From positions 62,001 through 126,000 of the forward strand of contig NZ_FONV01000008.1 in NCBI RefSeq assembly GCF_900113015.1: a stretch of 64,000 nucleotides of DNA, in the 5' to 3' direction. The stretch is from Actinoplanes philippinensis (GTDB taxonomy: Bacteria; Actinomycetota; Actinomycetes; Mycobacteriales; Micromonosporaceae). The notes beneath the pieces are model-generated. The model did not search any database, had not been told where the DNA came from, and saw only the letters and a list, made by a program, of their open reading frames with translations. Made by a program: the position numbers and the translations under genes. Below, one piece after another: positions 58,472 through 64,000 of the stretch (position 1 is its first letter; each line of letters starts with the position of its first letter).

Positions 58472-58514
58472 CTGGGGGTCAAGGGGTCGCAGGTTCAAAT
58501 CCTGTCAGCCCGAC
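58472..58514. repeat. attR: 43-bp direct repeat of tRNA-Pro 3' half
   Basis: Exact copy of 44146-44188. Here it is preceded by island DNA (AACGCGAC) instead of the tRNA 5' half, so it is not a tRNA gene. Chromosomal sequence resumes with TTAACAAAAGGCC. Confidence 0.95.
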
Positions 58515-58519
58515 TTAAC

Positions 58520-58544
58520 AAAAGGCCAGCTTAGCTGGCCTTTT
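58520..58544. terminator. Original tRNA-Pro terminator, displaced by the island
   Basis: Perfect 11-bp arms AAAAGGCCAGC/GCTGGCCTTTT with loop TTA, 6 bp after attR. A rho-independent terminator with A and T tracts, which would directly follow tRNA-Pro in an island-free chromosome. Confidence 0.85.
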
Positions 58545-59172
58545 GCATGTCCGGACATCGATGCAACCGCAGCGCCGTGACACGCATTTCTGCACGTACG
58601 CGCGTACGGTTTACGCCGGGATTCCGGCCGATCTTCGCGGCCGGTTCGTAATCGATAGCTCTTGAGCTTTCTCTCCGTGTCGATCTCCTTGGCGGGGACC
58701 CTGGTTGAGCAGGGCGTTGATGGGCGGACTGAGCGAATCTCGATGTGACCGGCCTTCTTGCGGGTGATGTCGATCGTCGATGCGAAGCGGCATCCTATGT
58801 GGATGATCGCGACACCTCGATGACACGAACGCCCGTACGGTGATTTCGTCGGTCCCGTCCGGGGCCGGTAATTCCATGATCGTGGTTGCTTGTGGGGTTC
58901 GGAAGTTGGCTGCGGTTGTCCCTGGTTGTCCGCAGTAGTCCCGGCTGGTTGATAGGCCTGTCGGGGCGGCTCCAGGCCGGTGGCGGGAGTCGTTGCTCAC
59001 GAAGTTCAGCGGCCACTGGTCATTGCCGGTTCCTGAGGCGAAGGTGCCGTTGGTGGAGGCTGGTGTGCGCACTGCATCGGATGGTGGCAGGGTCGGGCCC
59101 GGCCGTGATCGTCAGGCCGGAGTTCACGGTCCGGTGCACGCGTGCCCGGCGCCTGTGACCGCATGATGTCTG
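58545..59172. other. 628-bp region with no supported gene
   Basis: Frames exist on both strands (a minus-strand frame of about 150 codons from 59072), but none has a recognisable pattern or ribosome site. GTACGCGCGTAC near 58597 is a short palindrome. It is probably decayed sequence beside the integration hot spot. Confidence 0.4.
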
Positions 59173-59619
59173 ATGCCGGTGAACCACCTGTCCGAGGTTG
59201 AACGTGTCGAGCGGCAGCTTGCGTCGGTGATGGCCGCGCGTCCGCGTGACGATGGTGCCTGCCTGGCGGCGTTGCCGGAGGTGGTCGCGCTGACCCGCAT
59301 TGACGCGGGCGCTGCCGGGGTGTTCTACCTCCCGGAGCTGCTCGACGAGCTGGCGCAGGCTTACGCCGACACCGGGCGGTTCGACGAGGTGTTGCAGACC
59401 AGCCGCGAGGCTGTGGACGCCGGGCTGGCGGGCAGCCGGACAGTCGGTGCCGTATCGCTACCGGCTTCCTGTTCCCGTGCAACCTCGGCCCGCTGGTTGT
59501 CGTCCACCCGGACGACATCTGGTACCAGCATGTCGAGCCAGAAACCGCTCGCCGGATCCGCCGACGAACATCCGCGGGACGGCCGCCGGCTCGGCGGCCG
59601 CGGCCCACGAAACGCCTGA
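59173..59619 (+). pseudogene. TPR-type protein fragment
   Basis: The first 90 codons (HLSEVERVERQLASVMAARP, ELLDELAQAYADTGRFDEVL, QTSREAVDAGLAG) look like the start of an actinomycete SEC-C/TPR protein. The frame then continues into sequence whose other frame encodes a ferredoxin fragment. The rest of the gene is missing, so this is a truncated remnant joined to foreign sequence at about 59445. Confidence 0.5.
59451..59577 (+). pseudogene. C-terminal fragment of a (2Fe-2S) ferredoxin-like gene
   Basis: The frame starting at 59451 reads RIATGFLFPCNLGPLVVVHP then DDIWYQHVEPETARRIRRRT. This is very like the C-terminus of small thioredoxin-fold 2Fe-2S ferredoxins (PCNLGPxVVVNPDDxWY), which often sit beside cobalamin/cobalt genes. 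No N-terminal half or start exists. A relic preceding cbiM. Confidence 0.5.
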
Positions 59620-59648
59620 AATTCACGCGTGTGCGCGGCAGCCCACAG

Positions 59649-59665
59649 TTGCCACACCTATGCAA
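59649..59665. promoter_or_regulatory. Nur box candidate 1, upstream of cbiM
   Basis: TTGCCACACCTATGCAA, 6-N5-6 layout, 48 bp before the cbiM start. It matches the TTGCaa-N5-ttGCAA operator reported for the Streptomyces nickel regulator Nur (from memory), with two arm mismatches. Two or three more copies lie near ureG and def. Confidence 0.65.
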
Positions 59666-59713
59666 CAGCCCGAGGGTGTCAATATGCTGCCGCGGAATCG
59701 TGAAGGAGAAACG

Positions 59714-60406
59714 GTGGATACGACGGTAGCGATGCACATCGCGAACGGGATCATCAACGGTCCCGTCTCGCTGCTCTTCATAGCGATAGCGGTGGCCGGC
59801 CTGGCGGTCTGTGTCTGGCGGGCCAAGACCGATCTCGATGACCGGCTCGCGCCTATGGCGGGCCTTGTCGCGGCGTTCATCTTCGCCGTGCAGATGCTCA
59901 ACTTCCAGGTGCTGCCGGGTGTCTCCGGGCATCTGCTGGGCGGCACTCTGGCGGTCATCCTGGTCGGCCCGTGGGTCGGTGCCCTCTGCGTGGCGACGGT
60001 TCTGCTGGTGCAGTGCCTGGTTTTCGCCGACGGTGGCCTGACCGCGATCGGGCTCAACGTCACCAACATGGCGCTGATCGGTACCGCTGCGGCGTACCTG
60101 CTGGTCGCCCTGCTGCTGCGGGTCCTGCCGAGGACTCCCGGTGGCCTTGGCGCGACCGCTCTGATCGCCTCGATCGTCGGGGTGGTGGTCGCCTCTCAGG
60201 GATTCGTCGTCGAGTACGCCCTCGGCGGCACCACCGAACTGTCGCTGGGTGGGATCGCGGCCACGATGGCCGGTGTGCACGTGTTGATCGGCATCGGTGA
60301 GGGCCTGATCGCCGCCACCACCGTGGTCACCGTCGCCAAGGTTCGCCCCGACCTGGTCTATGCGCTGCGCGCGTTCCGTACGCGGTCGATGGGAGTGAAA
60401 GCATGA
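59714..60406 (+). CDS. cbiM: Energy-coupling-factor nickel/cobalt transporter substrate component CbiM
   Basis: A 230-residue integral membrane protein. The metal-binding N-terminus is kept: TTVAMHIANGIINGPVSLLF (His and Asn after the start motif MHIxxGxxxG). Seven hydrophobic segments follow, with the core FADGGLTAIGLNVTNMALIG and GVHVLIGIGEGLIAATTVV. GTG 59714 has AAGGAG at 6 bp. Four-base overlap (ATGA) with the PDGLE gene. The ECF partners CbiQ and CbiO are not adjacent. Nickel is the likely substrate, given the Nur-type box upstream and ureG nearby. Confidence 0.9.
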   Translation: MDTTVAMHIANGIINGPVSLLFIAIAVAGLAVCVWRAKTDLDDRLAPMAGLVAAFIFAVQMLNFQVLPGVSGHLLGGTLAVILVGPWVGALCVATVLLVQCLVFADGGLTAIGLNVTNMALIGTAAAYLLVALLLRVLPRTPGGLGATALIASIVGVVVASQGFVVEYALGGTTELSLGGIAATMAGVHVLIGIGEGLIAATTVVTVAKVRPDLVYALRAFRTRSMGVKA

Positions 60407-60744
60407 AGAGGTTCCTGATCGGCGGCCTGCTCGTCGCGCTGCTGCTGGCCGGTGTCGTCTCCAGTTTCGCCTCCGGCAGTCCGGACGGTCTCGACTACGC
60501 GGCCCGGGAGGGCTGCACGTTCAACGCCGACGACGAGATCACCGGTGGCTCCTGCATGCTGCAGCGGGAGCAGGACCACCAGCTCGGGGACAGCCCGTTG
60601 GCTGACTACGGCATCAAGGGCATCGACAACGAGTACCTGTCCACCGGGTTGTCCGGGGTGGCGGGGGTGCTGCTCACGTTCGCGATCGGCGGCGGGCTGT
60701 TCTGGCTGATCAGGCGCCGTCCGACGGTCGACGGGAAAGCCTGA
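60403..60744 (+). CDS. PDGLE-domain (CbiN/NikN-like) transporter subunit
   Basis: A 113-residue protein with N- and C-terminal transmembrane helices (FLIGGLLVALLLAGVVSSFA and LSGVAGVLLTFAIGGGLFWL) and the signature SGSPDGLDYAA between them (the PDGLE motif in variant form). PDGLE proteins replace or resemble CbiN/NikN as the small component of ECF metal transporters. Translation is coupled to cbiM by a 4-base overlap. Confidence 0.88.
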   Translation: MKRFLIGGLLVALLLAGVVSSFASGSPDGLDYAAREGCTFNADDEITGGSCMLQREQDHQLGDSPLADYGIKGIDNEYLSTGLSGVAGVLLTFAIGGGLFWLIRRRPTVDGKA

Positions 60745-60815
60745 CGGCGGCATTGGCGTGTCGCGAAGGGGCGTTTCGGTCGTGGTGATCCAGTGGCCGG
60801 GACGCCCTTCGCTGT

Positions 60816-61256
60816 TCAGGGGTGTTGCTGGCGGCAGTCGCCGCAGATTCCGGTCAGGGTGATGCCGACGCTGTCGAATGCGAAGCCGGTGGCTTCGGCA
60901 GCCGTGGCCAGGGCCGGTGCGACGGCCGACGCCGGGATCTCCGCCTCGTGGCCGCATCGTGCGCAGACCGCGTGGTGGTGTGGCTGGTCGGCCATCCCGT
61001 ACCGGGCCTCGCCCTGACGGCCGAGCACGTGCACCACGTGCTCGTCGGCCAGCGTCAGCAGCACCCGGTGCACCGTCGACCGGTCGATCTGCGGGAACCG
61101 TGTGGTGATCTCGTCGTGCACCTCCTGCACCGACAGGTGACCGCCGTGGCCGATCAACGCCTCCACAATCGCACCCTTGGCGATCGTCCAGCGGCGCCCG
61201 CCGGCGCGGACCCTTTCCCGGACCGCTGCCAGCCTCTCGTGCTGATGCACCGCCAT
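60816..61256 (-). CDS. Fur-family metal regulator, probably Nur (nickel)
   Basis: A 146-residue Fur-type repressor. Winged helix: RWTIAKGAIVEALIGHGGHL, SVQEVHDEITTRFPQIDRST, VHRVLLTLADEHVVHVLG. The dimerisation/metal domain has MADQPHHHAVCARCGHEAEI (His-rich metal site and first CxxC) and LTGICGDCRQQH (second CxxC, structural zinc). The operators in this locus (TTGC-N9-GCAA) fit Nur rather than Fur or Zur. It is the last gene of the ureG-marR-fur run on the minus strand. Nickel specificity is inferred from context. Confidence 0.88.
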   Translation of the reverse strand: MAVHQHERLAAVRERVRAGGRRWTIAKGAIVEALIGHGGHLSVQEVHDEITTRFPQIDRSTVHRVLLTLADEHVVHVLGRQGEARYGMADQPHHHAVCARCGHEAEIPASAVAPALATAAEATGFAFDSVGITLTGICGDCRQQHP

Positions 61257-61298
61257 CACAACCCACCTCGTGTTCCGTCGCCCCCGCCGGCAGCCACG

Positions 61299-61781
61299 TT
61301 ATCCCGGATGGTCCCGTCCTCCGAGGGTGAGGCCAACCGTGGCCGGCGGGTCGCTGCCGGCCCAGGCGGTGAGGGCTGCCAGGGCCCGCCGTGCCGCCGT
61401 CATGCCTGCGGCGCCGATCTGGTGAGTGACCTCCTGCTGGAGTTCCTCCTGCAATCTGCGGTCGAGGTCGTTGGCGGCCCGTCCGGCCGCGGAGATGACG
61501 ACGACGCGGTGGCGGATGTCGCCTGCCGTACCTTGACGGTGTGCGTAGGCACGTGCCTCCAGCAGGCCGATCCGCTGGGCGGCGTCGTGGACGGTGATGC
61601 CCAGCATGGTGGCGAGCTCCCCGATGGTGTGGTCCTGGGCGGCGAGCGCGGTCAGGATCGGCATGAGGCCGCTGTGCAGGCCGGGGTATCCGGCCCGGTG
61701 CAGCCGGCTGCGGCGGTGCTGTTCACAGGCGGCCTCGGCCTGGCGGCAGAGAGCCACCAGGCCGAGGGTGTCGTCGGTCAT
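61299..61781 (-). CDS. MarR-like transcriptional regulator
   Basis: A 160-residue winged-helix protein of MarR type: GLMPILTALAAQDHTIGELA, TMLGITVHDAAQRIGLLEAR, RHRVVVISAAGRAANDLDRR. It is 5 bp from the ureG stop, so in the same operon. A MarR next to a Fur-type gene in a nickel cluster is unusual. It may tune urease or transport genes in response to another signal. Confidence 0.8.
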   Translation of the reverse strand: MTDDTLGLVALCRQAEAACEQHRRSRLHRAGYPGLHSGLMPILTALAAQDHTIGELATMLGITVHDAAQRIGLLEARAYAHRQGTAGDIRHRVVVISAAGRAANDLDRRLQEELQQEVTHQIGAAGMTAARRALAALTAWAGSDPPATVGLTLGGRDHPG

Positions 61782-61786
61782 CGGGC

Positions 61787-62493
61787 TCAGGCGCCTGAGG
61801 TGATGGCGGGCAGGTGGCTGCGGACCCAGTCGGCGACCCCGGTGGCGGTGCGGTCCTCGGTCAGGGACTGGAAGATCGTGGGCAGGTCACCGCGGCGGGC
61901 GCGGGCGTCGCGGTCCATCACCGACAGATCGGCGCCGACCATCGGGGCGAGGTCGGTCTTGTTGATGACCAGCAGGTCGGCGGTGGTGACGCCGGGGCCG
62001 CCTTTGCGGGGGACCTTGTCGCCTCCGGACGCGTCGACGACGAAGATGTGCACGTCGATCAGGCCTTTGCTGAAGGTTGCGGTGAGGTTGTCGCCGCCGC
62101 TTTCGACCAGGATCAGGTCGAGGTCACCGAGAGTGCGTTCGAGGTCCTCGATGGCGTCGAGGTTGGCGGAGATGTCGTCGCGGATGGCGGTGTGCGGGCA
62201 GCAGCCGGTCTCGACGGCCCGGACGCGTTCGGGTGGCAGGACACCGTTGCGCAGCAGGAAATCGGCGTCCTCGGTGGTGTAGATGTCGTTGGTGACCACC
62301 GCCAGGCGAAGTTCCGCGGCCAGGGCCCGGCACAGTGCGGCGACGAGCGCGGTTTTCCGGAGCCGACGGGGCCGCCGATGCCGACGCGCAGCGCCCGGCG
62401 CCCGGCGGAAAGGGGTGAGTGCGGGTCGACGCCGGGTTCGGGGTGGGTGTGCGGGACGTCATCGGGTCCGTGCACATGCGGCTCGGGCGCCAT
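61787..62493 (-). pseudogene. ureG: Urease accessory GTPase UreG, frameshift in the P-loop
   Basis: The two reading frames together give a full UreG: N-terminal His-rich PEPHVHGPDDVPHTHPEP, then LRVGIGGPVGSGK in frame one (from ATG 62493, with GGAGG upstream). After a one-base deletion, the sequence continues in frame two with ALVAALCRALAAELRLAVVT, NDIYTTEDADFLLRNGVLPP, ETGCCPHTAIRDD, ESGGDNL and VINKTDLAPM. The break is at TTTT 62353-62356 (AAAA on the coding strand), where five A are needed to encode GKT. It is either a sequencing error or a genuine or phase-variable inactivation. UreG delivers nickel to urease; no urease structural genes are in the window. Confidence 0.88.
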
Positions 62494-62558
62494 GGGGCCT
62501 CCGGAGCGTGTTCGCCGTGAATGTTCGGCTCGGGGAAGTCGCTGCATGCTACGCGTTA

Positions 62559-62575
62559 CTGCAAGCCGACTGCAG
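62559..62575. promoter_or_regulatory. Nur box candidate 2, upstream of ureG
   Basis: CTGCAAGCCGACTGCAG, 66 bp before the ureG start. It shares the TGC-N9-TGCA framework and 17-bp length with the other three boxes. Confidence 0.6.
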
Positions 62576-62644
62576 GAAGCCGCGCGACAATTTCCCGGGA
62601 TGAAACATGGCCGGGTGGGATCGGCGGCAGTTCGCCGCTTCTTC

Positions 62645-62661
62645 TTGCATCTCTATTGCAA
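62645..62661. promoter_or_regulatory. Nur box candidate 3
   Basis: TTGCATCTCTATTGCAA, in the centre of the ureG/def intergenic region and the closest to the published Nur consensus. Confidence 0.68.
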
Positions 62662-62796
62662 CTACTAGAGAATCGCAGCAGGAGCACCGGTGTTGCTTGG
62701 CCGTGACCCGTCGTTCCGTCGTCAAGGGTGTTCCGGCAAGCGATGATCCAACCTCGCCGGAACGCCCTTGACTGTCTGCCGGCCCAGGCGACCTAG

Positions 62797-62813
62797 CTGC
62801 AAGTCAATTGCAG
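62797..62813. promoter_or_regulatory. Nur box candidate 4, immediately upstream of def
   Basis: CTGCAAGTCAATTGCAG, a perfect 6-5-6 inverted repeat ending 20 bp before the def start codon, a position that would block transcription or initiation. Confidence 0.68.
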
Positions 62814-62832
62814 TAGCAGCTAGAGTGCGGCA

Positions 62833-63336
62833 ATGCCCGCGCGACCGATCACGCACTACGGCAATCCCGTCCTGCACCGGCGGTGTGCCGACGTCACGAC
62901 CTTTGACCAGGCACTCGCTGACCTGGTCGCTGACATGTTCGACTCGATGTACGCCGCCAACGGTGTCGGCCTGGCCGCCAACCAGATCGGCGTCGACCTG
63001 CAGGTGTTCGTCTACGACTGCCCCGGCGACGACGGCGTCCGCCACAAGGGGCACATCGTCAACCCGGTGCTGCAGGCCGCCTCGGCGCTGGCCGGCGACG
63101 TCACCGCCACCGAGGGCTGCCTGTCGGTGCCCGGCCCCAGCGCCGAACTCGCTCGCGCCGCGCTGGCGTCGGTCACCGGCTTCGACCAGGACGGCACACC
63201 GATCACGATCTCGGGCACCGGCTACTTCGCCCGCTGCCTGCAACACGAGACCGACCACCTCGACGGCACCCTCTACGTCGACCGGTTGCCCGCGAGACGA
63301 CGTGACGAGCTGCTGCGTGAGGCCGGGCTACGCTGA
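62833..63336 (+). CDS. def: Peptide deformylase
   Basis: A 167-residue metal-dependent deformylase that removes the N-formyl group from new proteins. The three active-site motifs are intact: GVGLAANQIG (motif 1), EGCLSVPG (motif 2, Cys ligand) and CLQHETDHLDGTLY (motif 3, HExxH). The natural metal is Fe2+ and Ni2+ substitutes well. A Nur-type box covers the promoter, and the next gene (tsaD) starts 1 bp after the stop. It may be one of several def copies, as is common in actinomycetes. Confidence 0.95.
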   Translation: MPARPITHYGNPVLHRRCADVTTFDQALADLVADMFDSMYAANGVGLAANQIGVDLQVFVYDCPGDDGVRHKGHIVNPVLQAASALAGDVTATEGCLSVPGPSAELARAALASVTGFDQDGTPITISGTGYFARCLQHETDHLDGTLYVDRLPARRRDELLREAGLR

Positions 63337-63337
63337 C

Positions 63338-64000
63338 GTGCCACTGATCCTCGGTATCGAGACGTCCTGCGACGAGACCGGCGCCGGCCTGGTCCGCGAC
63401 GGGGTTCTGCTCGGTGACGCGCTGGCCTCCAGCATGGACGAGCACGCCCGCTTCGGCGGCGTCGTGCCGGAGATTGCGGCCCGGGCCCATCTGGAGGCGC
63501 TGCCGCAGATCGTGCGGGCCGCCGTCGACCGGGCCGGTGTGGGTTTCGGGGACATCGACGCGGTCGCGGTCACCGCCGGGCCCGGCCTGGCCACCGCGGT
63601 CCAGGTCGGTCTGGCCGCCGGCAAGGCGTACGCGCTGAGCCTGGGTGTGCCGCTCTACGGGGTGCATCATCTGGCCGGGCACGCCGCTGTCGACGTGCTG
63701 GAACACGGTCCGCTGCCCGGGCGGTGCGTGGCGCTGATCGTCTCCGGCGGGCACACCTCACTGCTGGTGCTCGACGATCTGGTCCGGGATCCGATCGTGC
63801 ATCTGGGTGACACCGTCGACGACGCGGCGGGGGAGGCCTTCGACAAGGTCGCCCGTCTGCTCGGCCTGCCGTATCCGGGTGGGCCGGCGATCGACCGGAC
63901 GGCCCGTGACGGTGACCCGGCGGCGATCACGTTCCCCCGTCCGCTGACATCGGCGCGCGATGACCCGTACGGCTTCAGTTTCTCGGGTTTGAAGACCGCT
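63338..64000 (+). CDS. tsaD: tRNA N6-threonylcarbamoyladenosine synthase TsaD, 3' end beyond window
   Basis: The first 221 codons of TsaD (Kae1/Qri7 family), which transfers threonylcarbamoyl to A37 of ANN-decoding tRNAs. Visible are LILGIETSCDETGAGLV, GGVVPEIAARAHLEALPQIV, VTAGPGLATAVQVGLAAGKA, metal-binding HHLAGHAAV (HxxxH), ALIVSGGHTSLLVL, DDAAGEAFDKVARLLGLPYP and FSGLKTA at the window edge. GTG 63338 is 1 bp after the def stop, so the pair is co-transcribed. TsaD genes usually sit with tsaB/rimI. The link to def and a nickel operator is unusual and may mark a second copy. Confidence 0.93.
   Translation, partial: MPLILGIETSCDETGAGLVRDGVLLGDALASSMDEHARFGGVVPEIAARAHLEALPQIVRAAVDRAGVGFGDIDAVAVTAGPGLATAVQVGLAAGKAYALSLGVPLYGVHHLAGHAAVDVLEHGPLPGRCVALIVSGGHTSLLVLDDLVRDPIVHLGDTVDDAAGEAFDKVARLLGLPYPGGPAIDRTARDGDPAAITFPRPLTSARDDPYGFSFSGLKTA

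Larger units (their letters stand above)
62494..62832. other. 339-bp divergent regulatory region with three Nur-like boxes
   Basis: Between ureG (minus) and def (plus). It holds boxes at 62559-62575, 62645-62661 and 62797-62813. No gene is visible. Confidence 0.6.

Noticed and set aside
58472..58514. Second tRNA-Pro gene at the right end of the island
   Set aside because: Only the 3' half is present; the 5' acceptor strand and D arm are absent, so it is attR.
58611..59072. 153-codon minus-strand frame right of the island
   Set aside because: No recognisable domain, unlikely composition and no ribosome site; treated as non-coding.
59006..60280. 424-codon minus-strand frame opposite cbiM
   Set aside because: Antisense to a clear CbiM gene; composition is Arg/Gln/His-rich low-complexity typical of shadow frames.

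Overview
The window is about 72% GC chromosomal DNA from an actinomycete. A Micromonosporaceae genome such as Actinoplanes is my best guess. The guess rests on the GC content, frequent GTG/TTG starts, three F420-type luciferase-like oxidoreductases, an MpaB-family oxygenase, a Nur-type nickel regulator with matching operators, secreted polysaccharidases and tRNA genes without an encoded CCA. The species assignment is inference.

Layout. 1-4.3 kb: lipid activation genes (thiolase, tandem TetR, acyl-CoA synthetase). 4.3-16.8 kb: mostly exported or stress genes (GH26 lipoprotein, NADAR protein, hydrolase/TetR pair, copper monooxygenase-like lipoprotein, SDR/LysR pair, trypsin, M14 carboxypeptidase). 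16.8-22 kb: a small catabolic regulon (MpaB oxygenase, LLM oxidoreductase, GntR regulator, aldehyde dehydrogenase, acyl-CoA dehydrogenase) tied together by an identical 13-bp operator-like repeat in both divergent promoters. 22-33.3 kb: HigBA-type toxin-antitoxin, membrane-anchored Hsp70-like protein, SUKH/ankyrin protein overlapping an odd tRNA(GCA), DUF4142, LLM, GH43 and a FIST-GGDEF signalling pair.

33.3-37.7 kb (minus strand): the best candidate for an undescribed system. A Crp-family regulator is followed by a class III nucleotidyl-cyclase-like protein, a STAND-like NTPase homologue and a small helical protein, the last three with overlapping reading frames. The C-terminus of the cyclase-like protein and the N-terminus of the NTPase share a glycine/asparagine/histidine motif (N-x-GGMHQH). 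This looks like the short homotypic, amyloid-like motifs that couple bacterial NLR-type proteins to effectors encoded next to them.

37.7-44.1 kb: core and metabolic genes (CE1 esterase, LLM, EamA transporter, enoyl-CoA hydratase, cmk, der) ending at tRNA-Pro(GGG). 44.146-58.514 kb: a 14.4-kb integrated island, bounded by 43-bp direct repeats of the tRNA-Pro 3' half, with a tyrosine integrase beside the tRNA. Its cargo is almost entirely defence-like: a wHTH protein with a DUF262/DUF1524/RAMA restriction-type protein, an OLD-family ATPase-TOPRIM nuclease, a 1,496-residue PD-(D/E)xK-STAND (Avs-like) protein, and a divergent pair of unknown proteins. The original tRNA terminator now lies just outside the right repeat.

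58.5-64 kb: decayed gene fragments, then a nickel locus (cbiM, PDGLE/CbiN-like, Fur-type regulator, MarR, ureG with a frameshift in its P-loop). Four 17-bp inverted repeats match the Nur operator pattern. One lies 20 bp upstream of a def-tsaD pair that runs off the window end, which suggests nickel control of peptide deformylase and a tRNA t6A enzyme.
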